26,381 nt of DNA from Prevotella sp. UBA1395 (GCA_002305235.1 DBQL01000151.1:1343-27723), one strand, 5' to 3'. Counted from the first letter of the stretch, positions 16,203-24,007 are shown. Notes: a model not told the origin generated them from the letters alone. Numbers and translations are program-made.

Positions 16203-16292
16203 TTATAGATTTAGTTTGAAATCGCCCTCGTCGATCATACGTTGCCACATCCTTGGCCTGTCGGTCGGCACGCGTTCGAAACTTCCGGTCAT
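16203..16292 (-). CDS. Candidate small ORF upstream of the membrane protein
   Basis: A 29-codon ORF with protein-like composition (MTGSFERVPTDRPRMWQRMI, then DEGDFKLNL). It ends 9 bp before the ATG of the 90-residue membrane protein. The frame is open for a few more codons upstream (a TTG at 16316) before a TGA. A TATGTTTG box about 69 bp upstream would put it first on the mRNA. It could be a real small protein, a leader peptide, or a chance frame. I do not recognise it. Confidence 0.4.
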   Translation of the reverse strand: MTGSFERVPTDRPRMWQRMIDEGDFKLNL

Positions 16293-16360
16293 CGCCGATG
16301 GTCTGTACGGGTGCAAGTATCAATCCTTAATTATTTTATGTAAAACAGTTAATCTGTTGG

Positions 16361-16368
16361 CAAACATA
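16361..16368 (-). promoter_or_regulatory. Possible -7 box for the small ORF and membrane protein
   Basis: TATGTTTG on the minus strand matches TAnnTTTG. No TTTG at the normal -33 spacing was found. The sequence upstream is very AT-rich. Confidence 0.4.
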
Positions 16369-16494
16369 GCTAAATTTTTCTATAAATTGATGTTTTTTTT
16401 GTTGTTTTTGTTTTATTTAACAACTTAATGATTGCTCCAATCCGCCCTGTGTACCAATGATTTTTTATGCGAGACCGCCGTCGGTGGCATACGC

Positions 16495-17379
16495 TCACTT
16501 CTTGGTGACAATATATGCGCTGAGCAATACGAGGACGAGCGCCACCGGCTTGTCCCACGTCATCACGTCTTGTCCGATGGCAATGGCCACGAGCGACGCG
16601 ATGATAGGCTGCAGATTGGTATATACACTCACCGTGGTGGCTTGCAGATAGCGCATGGCGTAGGGTATGGCGAAGTATCCCGCCACGGTGGCAAACACCA
16701 CGATGAACGCCATTTCCAGCGCGCCGCTCCACTGCCAAGCCTCGCCATAGAGCCTCGCCCCTTGCAGGTCGCCCCACGAGAATGGCAGCACGGCGACGGT
16801 AGAGACGAGGAACACCCACTTCATTTGTGTCACGGCAGAGTATTTGCCCGACACTTTTCTCGTGATGATGAGATACACCGCCCATGTGAGCAGGCTCAGA
16901 AACGCCAGTCCGATGCCCAAAAGGTCGTTGGTTCCGTGCCCCGACTGCCATCCCATCAGTACCAAGAGCATGGCTCCGGCAATGCCGATGAGCACGCCGG
17001 CCACCCCTCGCCGAGTCATCTTCTCACCGATGAGCAATGCCGCGCACAGCATTGTGGCCACCGGCGTGAGCGTGGCGATAAGACTGAAATATACCGGACT
17101 GGTGAAGCTCAAGGCCCAAGCCGTGAGCGTCTGCGAAATCACGAATCCGAGAAGGCCGCCGGCCATGATGACCATCAGGTCGCGACGTTCCACGCGCTCA
17201 TGTGGAACAAACAGTGAGATGACCCAAAAGATGACCGCCGCGCCTATACATCGCGTGGCCATATAGGCCATTGGCGACACCCATTGGTCCAACAGCAGTT
17301 TGGTTACCGGGACACCTAGTCCGAAAATCACATTGGCCATCAGCACCGCCGCATGGCCCTGAATCTTAGTTTTTTCCAT
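16495..17379 (-). CDS. EamA-family transporter (drug/metabolite transporter superfamily)
   Basis: An inner-membrane permease of the 10-helix EamA/DMT type, 294 residues. The two EamA halves are visible. The first begins at GHAAVLMANVIFGLGVPVTK and includes SFTSPVYFSLIATLTPVATM and LLIGEKMTRRGVAGVLIGIAGAM-like segments. The second begins around LLGIGLAFLSLLTWAVYLII and ends in MRYLQATTVSVYTNLQPIIA and QDVMTWDKPVALVLVLLSAY. The substrate cannot be inferred. The frame is open to 17550, but the -7 box at 17388-17395 lies inside that extension, so ATG 17379 (MEKTKIQGHAAVLM) is chosen. The leader would then be almost absent. It is divergent from the large secreted protein gene. Confidence 0.9.
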   Translation of the reverse strand: MEKTKIQGHAAVLMANVIFGLGVPVTKLLLDQWVSPMAYMATRCIGAAVIFWVISLFVPHERVERRDLMVIMAGGLLGFVISQTLTAWALSFTSPVYFSLIATLTPVATMLCAALLIGEKMTRRGVAGVLIGIAGAMLLVLMGWQSGHGTNDLLGIGLAFLSLLTWAVYLIITRKVSGKYSAVTQMKWVFLVSTVAVLPFSWGDLQGARLYGEAWQWSGALEMAFIVVFATVAGYFAIPYAMRYLQATTVSVYTNLQPIIASLVAIAIGQDVMTWDKPVALVLVLLSAYIVTKK

Positions 17380-17387
17380 AACGTCCG

Positions 17388-17395
17388 CAAAGTTA
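17388..17395 (-). promoter_or_regulatory. -7 box for the EamA transporter
   Basis: TAACTTTG on the minus strand ends only 8 bp before the chosen ATG (17379), implying a leaderless or very short-leader mRNA. The -33 element is not clear. Confidence 0.55.
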
Positions 17396-17530
17396 CTGAT
17401 TAAACCATAGACCTCCATCGTTCCTACTCGTTTTTTATCCGATTCTGTCGCCCTGAACCCCCATCTTTTTGATAATCGTCTTTGATTTTTGACTATTGCC
17501 GTGATTTTCTGAATTTTAATCCGATTTTCG

Positions 17531-17562
17531 TTTGCATGTTGTTGAAACAATGCTTATTTTTG
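17531..17562 (+). promoter_or_regulatory. Promoter of the 991-residue secreted protein
   Basis: TTTG at 17531-17534, a 20-bp spacer, then TATTTTTG at 17555-17562. This matches the Bacteroidetes consensus and leaves a leader of about 50 nt before the ATG at 17621. Confidence 0.75.
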
Positions 17563-17620
17563 TCATCAGCTAATTGAAAAAAACAATCTAAAGATTTCAA
17601 TCACTTAAATATCTGACTTT

Positions 17621-20596
17621 ATGAACAAACGATTACTTCTTTCCTTAGCAGTCGGTTTGGCCACAATGTCCTCATTTGCATACAATGTAAGTGACTACAT
17701 TTATACCAGCGACGCGAAGTACAAGGTTGTAGGCGAGAACCTCATTGCCAACGGCACGTTCTCCAATGGCTACAGCTCTTGGACCAATTTGACGGGTGCA
17801 GCCGTATCGTCCGACTTCTGGTCTGTGGAGACCGGCGTCGGTCCCAACGGCGAAAACGCGCTCCAAAGCACCAATAATGCCGATGGCAACGACGGTGCCT
17901 TCGTCTTCCAGTCGGCACCTTTCGAGGCTTCCAAGACCTACGTGGTATCCATGAAAGTGCTCTCGCCCACAGCCATCACCACCAGTGTGACGGCCGGTGG
18001 ACAAAACTATTTGGACGTTTTTGCCAATGGCGACTTCTCGTCGAGCAAGACCGCGACCCGATTCCAGCAGGTGGCAACGGTCACCGGCATCCCGGCCAAC
18101 GTTTGGACCGATGTAGCCTTCGCCTTCACCGACACCGTGACCGGTGGGTCGGCCGGAGGTCTTCAGGTGGCTTTCGGCCGTTTGGAGGTAGGAACACAGA
18201 TCACCAACGTCGAGATTCATGAGGTGTCTCAGGTTTACGACACCCGTATCTTGGAGCGTAAGATTGCTTACGACAAGAAGTTGTTGGCACTCCCCGAGTT
18301 CCCCGAAGGCAAGGAAGACCTGCAGACTCTCGTCGAGGGCCTCGAGCTTTGTCTCTCCATCAACAGTGGAGAGCCGATGGGACTCAACTTGGATGACATC
18401 AACTCCATGACCGATTTCGTCTCCAGCATGGTAGATGCCGAGAAGGCTTACATGAACGCCAACTCATACGATTTGGTATCCGGCGGCAAGATCTCGTCAT
18501 CGGCACTGTGGAGCTCCAAGATCCAGAAAGGCAGTGGCAACTATGACGACTGGTATGTAGGTGGCACGGGACGATGGTTCCACGACCCCGCCACGTCCGA
18601 CAATATCAACGACTTTATTCCCAGCTCTTACTCCTTGGGTGCCGGATATGCCGGCATTCAAAAGTCTCTGCCTGCCGGCAAGTACTTGTTCCAGATCGAC
18701 GCGATGGGCTATACCTTCCTCAGCGGCAAGGGTGCTTCGGGCAATTATACCGATATCGACTTCGACACGCCGGTGTATAACCAAATGTTTATCGGTACCG
18801 ACACGTTGGCTGCCGAGCGTCTCGACGCCCGCAACTACCAAACTTACTTTATCATTGCCGACGTGCCGGCACCCACCACGGTAGGCGAGTTGAACCTCGT
18901 GGCCGGATTCCGGCACAGCGAGCAGGCCAAGGGTGGACGTTTCTTGTACAAGAACCCGGTGCTCCGTTACATCGGTGCCACGGCCGAGGCCGATATCAAC
19001 AAGTTTATCTCAGACAACGACAAGGCCGTACAGCTCAACGCTGCCAAGGTGATGATCGACTCGGCCATCGTTGTGAAGGGCAAGGATGCTTATCCTTGGG
19101 GCAAGGCCGCGTTGCAGGCCGGCATCGATGCCAACACCGCAGACTATAACGCTCTCGAGGCTATGGAGTCGACAGCCATTCTCAATGCCGCTTCGGGCGA
19201 TGGCACCACGGTGACTGTTCCCGACTCGCTCACAGAGGTAATGCGCAACATGCGCGGATTCATCGATGCCTACTATGGCGAGAACAAGGCCTATACCAAC
19301 CTCGTGGCGGCCACCAACGACGCACAGGCCGTTTATGACAATCCCAACAATGCCGGTGCATCGGCTGCTACCAAGGCCGCGCTCAAGGCTGCACTCGATC
19401 AGGCCAACGCCATGTTGAGCACATTCGCGGCACAGGCCGACTCCTTGGAGGGCGACCTTGCCAAGTCGGATGCTCAGGTCGTTGCCTTGCAGACAGCCGT
19501 CGAGAACTTCTCGGCCACCACAGCCTCATTGGCCAATCCGTCTGAGATCACGGTGGTGAACGCCAGCTTCGAGAGTGGCAACGCCACAGGATGGGATACC
19601 TCAGGCTCACAGACCGATAACGGACGATGGAAGTTTGGCAAGAGTGACAACTTCGATGGAAATACCGTGATTACCATGTGGCGAGGCAATACCGCCTATT
19701 CCAAGAACAAGGTGGTGCAGACCGTGACCCTCACCCACGCCGGCGCTTACCAGTTCTCTTGCCAGTGGTACGGATACAACGAGGCCGGTTCGCGTGATGG
19801 CGACCAGACCACCAACTCGCATGTGTACTACTTTGCCAAGGTGGCCGACGCCGCAGACTCCATCGCTTCGATGTCTATCCATACCAACAGAAACTACGTA
19901 GACTCTATCGGTTATGGCAATAGCACACCGGAATACTTCACCATCGTGTACAACAAGACCGATGACGCACCCGTCAACATCATGTTTGGCTTCGACGGAC
20001 TGGCCAATGCCTCTTCTGTCGGCGGTCTGAACACTTACTTCTTCGGGTCGAACAGCATCAAGTACATGGGTAATTTCAGCAATTACACCGTCGACATCGA
20101 GACTGCCCTGAAGGACGAGATGGCCGCTGCCAAGGCCGCGCTTGCCGCCAATCCCTCACAGCCCGGCGACTCTACGATCTATGTCAACACCGAGGCTGCC
20201 CTGCGCAACGCGGTGCTTGCCGCACAGAGCGCCATCGATGGCGTTACCCCGGCCTATCCGCTCAGCTCTACGCTCAAGGCTCCTTACCTGCAGACATGGG
20301 TAGACTATGTTGCCGCCGACGAGACAGCGGGCATCGCCGAGAAACGCTATGTGACCAACAAGGATGCCGCTTCGGAGAAGGCTGCCCTGCAAGCCAAGGC
20401 ACTGCTCACCCTCAAGCGCGCCGCCTCTAAGTTCCAAGCCGTGGCTACCGGTATTGACGGCGTGAGCGTAAACAACAGCGCCAAGACCGCGGTGAAGGGT
20501 GTTTACAACATTGCCGGACAGAAGGTGGCCGAGAGTGCAGAGGGTCTTGCCAAGGGCCTCTATATCGTGAACGGCAAGAAGATTGTCATCAAGTAA
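17621..20596 (+). CDS. Large secreted protein with carbohydrate-binding-like modules and T9SS-type tail
   Basis: 991 residues, exported: signal peptide MNKRLLLSLAVGLATMSSFA followed by YNVSDY. Two segments look like jelly-roll/galactose-binding modules of the CBM4_9 kind: residues about 38-205 (NLIANGTFSNGYSSWTN) and about 643-815 (VVNASFESGNATGWDTSG). A third aromatic-rich beta segment lies at about 285-455 (GNYDDWYVGGTGRWFHD). Alanine-rich helical stretches separate them (about 460-640 and 830-940), including the repeated theme KAALKAALDQANAM. The C-terminus (about 955-991: GVYNIAGQKVAESAEGLAKG, then LYIVNGKK) is a Por-secretion/T9SS-type sorting tail. No catalytic domain was recognised, so a surface-attached binding or adhesive role is inferred. 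It is a single-gene unit with its own promoter and terminator. Confidence 0.85.
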   Translation: MNKRLLLSLAVGLATMSSFAYNVSDYIYTSDAKYKVVGENLIANGTFSNGYSSWTNLTGAAVSSDFWSVETGVGPNGENALQSTNNADGNDGAFVFQSAPFEASKTYVVSMKVLSPTAITTSVTAGGQNYLDVFANGDFSSSKTATRFQQVATVTGIPANVWTDVAFAFTDTVTGGSAGGLQVAFGRLEVGTQITNVEIHEVSQVYDTRILERKIAYDKKLLALPEFPEGKEDLQTLVEGLELCLSINSGEPMGLNLDDINSMTDFVSSMVDAEKAYMNANSYDLVSGGKISSSALWSSKIQKGSGNYDDWYVGGTGRWFHDPATSDNINDFIPSSYSLGAGYAGIQKSLPAGKYLFQIDAMGYTFLSGKGASGNYTDIDFDTPVYNQMFIGTDTLAAERLDARNYQTYFIIADVPAPTTVGELNLVAGFRHSEQAKGGRFLYKNPVLRYIGATAEADINKFISDNDKAVQLNAAKVMIDSAIVVKGKDAYPWGKAALQAGIDANTADYNALEAMESTAILNAASGDGTTVTVPDSLTEVMRNMRGFIDAYYGENKAYTNLVAATNDAQAVYDNPNNAGASAATKAALKAALDQANAMLSTFAAQADSLEGDLAKSDAQVVALQTAVENFSATTASLANPSEITVVNASFESGNATGWDTSGSQTDNGRWKFGKSDNFDGNTVITMWRGNTAYSKNKVVQTVTLTHAGAYQFSCQWYGYNEAGSRDGDQTTNSHVYYFAKVADAADSIASMSIHTNRNYVDSIGYGNSTPEYFTIVYNKTDDAPVNIMFGFDGLANASSVGGLNTYFFGSNSIKYMGNFSNYTVDIETALKDEMAAAKAALAANPSQPGDSTIYVNTEAALRNAVLAAQSAIDGVTPAYPLSSTLKAPYLQTWVDYVAADETAGIAEKRYVTNKDAASEKAALQAKALLTLKRAASKFQAVATGIDGVSVNNSAKTAVKGVYNIAGQKVAESAEGLAKGLYIVNGKKIVIK

Positions 20597-20642
20597 AAAA
20601 GACAAGATTCCTCTTGTGGGAATACCCATACTCAACATGCTC

Positions 20643-20678
20643 AAGCCTCACATCTCTCGATGTGGGGCTTTTCTTTTT
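20643..20678 (+). terminator. Intrinsic terminator of the secreted-protein gene
   Basis: An 11-bp stem with one G-U pair (20643-20653 with 20660-20670), a 6-base loop and a following TTCTTTTTC. It lies 46 bp past the stop codon. Confidence 0.85.
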
Positions 20679-20900
20679 CACGGGCTTGCCCCGTGAGTTA
20701 CTTTTGTCAGGATAATTCATCGAAATCGGCATCATCCGGAGCCGATGCTTGAGCATGCGTTGCGGAGCGGGCGGACACGAAAACCCTTGTTTCGCGGCAT
20801 CCGAAATCGCGTTTTCCGCCGGTTTCATACCCTTGTCGATGCGAAAACGCCGTTTGGGTGTTGCCAAAAGGCCCCCATCGTCGTGCGATGGGGTAGCTTT
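20679..20900. other. Gene-free stretch leading into the palindromic repeat
   Basis: No convincing ORF. It contains a perfect 8-bp hairpin CCCCATCG/CGATGGGG (20873-20880 and 20886-20893) just before the large palindrome, and an isolated TACTTTTG at 20699-20706 with no gene behind it. Confidence 0.5.
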
Positions 20901-20953
20901 CGTCTTGCGAAAAGATAGTAATCGCGACGCGATTACTATCTTTTCGCAAGACG
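20901..20953. repeat. 53-bp near-perfect palindrome
   Basis: Arms 20901-20926 and 20928-20953 are exact reverse complements over 26 bp with a single central A. The arm core GCGAAAAGATAGTAATCGCG is the same sequence as the 22-bp tandem repeats at 7100-7208. There is no loop and no T run, so it is not a standard terminator. Confidence 0.95.
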
Positions 20954-20973
20954 GTGTTTCGGGCACGGTGTTG

Positions 20974-21024
20974 CAAGGCGTTGGTTATAAGTGTGTTGTA
21001 AAAACGCTGATTTTTGCCGATTTT
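20974..21024. repeat. 51-bp conserved tail, copy 2 of dispersed element
   Basis: Matches 7215-7265 at 39 of 51 positions without gaps, including the final 17 bases. It starts 21 bp after the palindrome. Confidence 0.75.
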
Positions 21025-21290
21025 GACGAAACTCCGGGGTCGATAAGAAATTCTCAAGTCTCACAGCACGTTTTTTCAACTATTTTCATCTGTTATTTTT
21101 TAGATTCGTCGGTCGTTTGGCGTCATGGCATACGCACTGCGATTCTGTTCCACTGCCGTTTTTCCCCATCCCCGAAGGTGATGCATCCTTGACAGGGCAG
21201 GGGTGTCGCGGCACGCGGCTACCCTGTCGGGCCGGCTTGCTCCCATCTCCATACATCCCTGAAAGGGGAAGAAGTGAACTTAAATGATTT

Positions 21291-21298
21291 TACTTTTG
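21291..21298 (+). promoter_or_regulatory. Upstream -7 box before pncB
   Basis: TACTTTTG matches TAnnTTTG. It lies 8 bp before the ATG of a candidate 27-codon ORF and about 140 bp before pncB. Confidence 0.4.
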
Positions 21299-21306
21299 TG
21301 CGCAAT

Positions 21307-21390
21307 ATGCCGTCATTTGAAATGCCGGACGAGCCATTTGAACTTATAATCACCTATATGCCAAGCGAGAGAGACAATTATGTTGCATAA
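21307..21390 (+). CDS. Candidate 27-codon ORF upstream of pncB
   Basis: The frame MPSFEMPDEPFELIITYMPS, then ERDNYVA, ends in TAA at 21388-21390, 48 bp before pncB. It starts 8 bp after a -7 box, which would make it leaderless. No family is recognised; it may be a leader peptide, a gene remnant or chance. Confidence 0.25.
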   Translation: MPSFEMPDEPFELIITYMPSERDNYVA

Positions 21391-21413
21391 TCCAACAAAT
21401 TTTATTAAGTTTG
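21383..21413 (+). promoter_or_regulatory. Promoter of pncB
   Basis: TTG at 21383-21385, a 20-bp spacer and TAAGTTTG at 21406-21413, ending 25 bp before the ATG of pncB. Confidence 0.7.
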
Positions 21414-21438
21414 CAAAAATCTCGATATAAGTATTACA

Positions 21439-22650
21439 ATGAAGCAAATCATCAATCATTTTACGGACGACGACCTCTACAAGTTCTCCATGTGCTGTGC
21501 GGTCATAGACAATTATCCGCGTGCGCAGGTGAAATACCGGTTTGTCGACCGCAACAACACGATATATCCGCAGGGATTCGCCGAGCTGGTGCGCGAGCAG
21601 GTCAAGATGCTCGAGAGCGTGGTCATCACCGATGAAGAGATCGCTTTCATGCACGACAAGTGCTACTACATACCCCATTGGTTCTACACCTACCTCAAAG
21701 GCTTCCGTTACCGTTCGGAGTGGGTCGAGGTGAGTCAGGATGCCGAGGGGCATCTGCGCATCGACTTTGAGGGCAATTGGTCTGACACGATCTTGTTGGA
21801 GGTGAAGGTGCTTGCCATCGTGTCGGAGCTGTATTACATCGTTACCGGACAAGACGACAGGTTCGACTATGACGACTACTACCGTCGGTCGTACGACAAA
21901 GCCGAGCGGCTGCTCGATGCCGGATGTGTGTTCTCCGACTTTGGTACGCGCCGCCGTGCGTCATTCCGGGCCGAGGATACCGTGGTGAGGGCATTTCTCG
22001 ACTGTGCCAAGGCGCGCGGACATAAGCCGGGCGGAAAGCTCGTGGGCACGAGCAACGTGTATCTCGCCATGAAGTATGGCGTGATGCCCGTGGGCACGAT
22101 GGCCCATGAGTTTGTGTGTGCCATAGGCGGCATGTTCGGTCCGCAGATGGCCAATCATCTCGCCATGAACGCGTGGCGAAACACCTTCAGGGGTGCTTTG
22201 GGCACCTATCTCTACGACAGCTATGGGTGGAACATTTTCTCGCTCAACTTCTCGGAAGACTTTGCCAACCTGTTCAAAGGACTGCGCGTAGACAGCGGAG
22301 ACAACGCCGAGGAGCTGCGTAAGATCACGGAGAAGTATCGTTCGCTCGGTATCGACCCGCGCACCAAGCAGGTGGTGTTCTCCAACGGACTGTCTACCGA
22401 CGAGGCCATAGAGATACAGCGCATGGCCGAAGGTCGTTGCCAGCCGTCGTTTGGCATCGGCACCCATTTCACCAACGATTTTCCGGGGGTCAGCCCGATG
22501 AATACGGTCATCAAGTTGGTGGCCGTGAAAATCACGGAGGCATGGCCTTTCTACAACGATACGTGCAAGCTCTCCGAGGACACGGGCAAGCATACGGGCA
22601 AGCCCGAGGTGATTGCACGGTTCATGGAGGCCCTCCACTGGGAGCAATAG
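21439..22650 (+). CDS. pncB: Nicotinate phosphoribosyltransferase
   Basis: Joins nicotinate to PRPP to make nicotinate mononucleotide in the Preiss-Handler NAD salvage route; cytosolic. 403 residues, typical length. Recognised stretches are the N-terminal INHFTDDDLYKFSMCCAVID, then FSDFGTRRRASF, GTSNVYLAMKYGVMPVGTMA with His223 (the expected phosphohistidine) in TMAHE, GLRVDSGD for phosphoribosyl binding and SFGIGTHFTND. It has a good promoter 25 bp upstream and is followed by a convergent HxlR regulator. No NAD-pathway partner gene lies in the window. Confidence 0.97.
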   Translation: MKQIINHFTDDDLYKFSMCCAVIDNYPRAQVKYRFVDRNNTIYPQGFAELVREQVKMLESVVITDEEIAFMHDKCYYIPHWFYTYLKGFRYRSEWVEVSQDAEGHLRIDFEGNWSDTILLEVKVLAIVSELYYIVTGQDDRFDYDDYYRRSYDKAERLLDAGCVFSDFGTRRRASFRAEDTVVRAFLDCAKARGHKPGGKLVGTSNVYLAMKYGVMPVGTMAHEFVCAIGGMFGPQMANHLAMNAWRNTFRGALGTYLYDSYGWNIFSLNFSEDFANLFKGLRVDSGDNAEELRKITEKYRSLGIDPRTKQVVFSNGLSTDEAIEIQRMAEGRCQPSFGIGTHFTNDFPGVSPMNTVIKLVAVKITEAWPFYNDTCKLSEDTGKHTGKPEVIARFMEALHWEQ

Positions 22651-22837
22651 CGCGGGGTGGGCGGTGTGCCGGCTGCCCGGTGGTCTCGACGACGGATGGG
22701 GTACGGGCGCCATATCAATGCCATAAGTGCTGACGATACCTTGCGGTCGCCGGCACTTAAGGTTTCCCGGGGCTGCCTGCCGGCATCTCTCGCGCAGGAA
22801 CGGGCACCGCGTCGGCGGGCCGCGACACGCGGTGAGG

Positions 22838-23182
22838 CTATGCCACCACTTTCTCAAAATTGGCCAGCGCCCACTTGATGAGACTGTTGATAGAAGGCAT
22901 GAGCGAGCGACCAAGGTCGGTCAGCGCATATTCCACGCGCGGCGGTACCACGGGATAAGCCTTGCGGCTCACCAAATGGGCCGCTTCGAGGTTGCGGAGC
23001 GTCTGCGACAGCATCTTCTGCGAGCAGTCGGCCATCTGCCGTTGTATCTCGGTATAGCGCATTGCGCCGTGTTCGCTTTGGTCAAGTGTGGTCAGCACAA
23101 GCATCGACCATTTGTCACTGAATTTGCTCACTACTTGTCTAATGGGACATTTGTCGTAACTCGAGTAGTTGAATGATTCCAT
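22838..23182 (-). CDS. HxlR-family winged-helix transcriptional regulator
   Basis: 114 residues, the usual HxlR size. It contains the N-terminal CPIRQVVSKFSDKWSMLVL with the family's conserved Cys (Cys12), the recognition-helix region MRYTEIQRQMADCSQKMLSQ, TLRNLEAAHLVSRK and the wing VVPPRVEYALTDLGRSL. Relatives such as YodB and HypR sense electrophiles or oxidants through this Cys; that is family knowledge and not shown here. It is divergent from a cupin gene 226 bp away, its probable target along with itself. The promoter -7 box at 23206-23213 overlaps inverted repeats. Confidence 0.92.
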   Translation of the reverse strand: MESFNYSSYDKCPIRQVVSKFSDKWSMLVLTTLDQSEHGAMRYTEIQRQMADCSQKMLSQTLRNLEAAHLVSRKAYPVVPPRVEYALTDLGRSLMPSINSLIKWALANFEKVVA

Positions 23183-23205
23183 AGTCTATAATCTTTAGTT
23201 ACGTG

Positions 23206-23235
23206 CAAAGATAACTATCTCTCTCTGATAGAGAG
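23206..23235 (-). promoter_or_regulatory. hxlR-like promoter with overlapping inverted repeats (candidate operator)
   Basis: The -7 box TATCTTTG (minus, 23213-23206) sits inside AGATA-AC-TATCT (23209-23220). Next to it is CTCTCT-GAT-AGAGAG (23221-23235). AACTATC (23213-23219) and GATAG (23227-23231), with a further GATAGTT at 23263-23269, suggest a repeated operator half-site between the divergent genes. Confidence 0.5.
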
Positions 23236-23344
23236 TATGGGAAATGAGATTTTACAGTTAATGATAGTTAATCTGAAAATTCCTTCTCCTCGATTTTCTC
23301 GCATTTCCTACCTTCGCGTTCGTACCTTACGCGGAAGTACGTTC

Positions 23345-23375
23345 TTGTGGGAATGCATTATTTCGCTTATTTTTG
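23345..23375 (+). promoter_or_regulatory. Promoter of the cupin gene
   Basis: TTG at 23345-23347, a 20-bp spacer and TATTTTTG at 23368-23375, ending 33 bp before the ATG. Confidence 0.7.
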
Positions 23376-23408
23376 CAAGCGTAATTCCAATAAAATCATA
23401 TCAAGACA

Positions 23409-23855
23409 ATGAAGGAAATCAAGAAGACAGCCGAGGGTGAGCATTTCACCGCGGCAGATTTTGGCAAGTTCAGTGAGGTTAACGACTATGTACTCGACCT
23501 CGGCAGTGTGAAAATTCCCGGTAAAGTATTTGGTGGTCAGGCCGTCGGTGCTACCGGCAGCCAGTTCTCGTTCCAGTATTTCAATCCCGGAGAAGAGACC
23601 GGCTTTTACCATACCCACACCACGCACGAAGAGCTATACATCTTCTTAGGTGGTCATGGTGAGGTGCAAGTCGACGACCGTAATATCCCCGTCAAGGAGG
23701 GTTCGGTGGTGCGCGTGGCTCCGGCGGGCAGGCGTTCGGTGCGCAACAACGGTGGGGAGCCGCTTCTGATGCTCTGTGTGCAATATCGTGGTGACACATT
23801 CACCGATGCCGATGCCACGGATGGCAATATCTTGCAAGAGCCGGTGAAGTGGTAA
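23409..23855 (+). CDS. Cupin-domain protein
   Basis: 148 residues with one cupin barrel. Cupin motif 1 is FYHTHTTHEELYIFLGGHGE, with candidate metal ligands His68, His70 and Glu74. Motif 2 is KEGSVVRVAPAGRRSVRNNG, where the usual second-motif histidine is missing (Arg/Ser in its place), so the metal site is incomplete or altered. The reaction is unknown; such proteins may be isomerases, dioxygenases or small-molecule binders. It is divergent from the HxlR regulator and has its own promoter. HxlR-cupin pairing suggests induction by a reactive or aromatic compound, but this is inference. Confidence 0.88.
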   Translation: MKEIKKTAEGEHFTAADFGKFSEVNDYVLDLGSVKIPGKVFGGQAVGATGSQFSFQYFNPGEETGFYHTHTTHEELYIFLGGHGEVQVDDRNIPVKEGSVVRVAPAGRRSVRNNGGEPLLMLCVQYRGDTFTDADATDGNILQEPVKW

Positions 23856-23869
23856 ATGAAAGTACTCTC

Positions 23870-23931
23870 GAAACTGTTTCAAAAAGAGTGTCCGGGTAAA
23901 GCAGAAGGGACACACTTTTTGAAACGGTTTC
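23870..23931. terminator. Long hairpin between convergent genes
   Basis: 24-bp arms (23870-23893 and 23908-23931) pair with one G-U and one mismatch around a 14-base loop. The arms carry CAAAAAG/CTTTTTG. It begins 15 bp after the cupin stop and faces the minus-strand small-protein gene, so a bidirectional terminator is likely, although no separate T tract follows. Confidence 0.7.
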
Positions 23932-24007
23932 TCTCAGAATCAGACGACGTGGGGGTAACCCAAATCGGGGGTAAGAACAGTGGGATGATTCAGACGGTTA
24001 TCCTCAT

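Noticed and set aside
21191..21228. Hairpin GACAGGG/CCCTGTC upstream of pncB as a possible riboswitch.
   Set aside because: It lies before both predicted pncB promoters and matches no riboswitch that I can recognise.
22805..22834. GC-rich hairpin CACCGCGT/ACGCGGTG between pncB and the HxlR gene.
   Set aside because: No T tract on either strand and only 8-bp arms; not strong enough to call a terminator, although some terminator is expected between these convergent genes.
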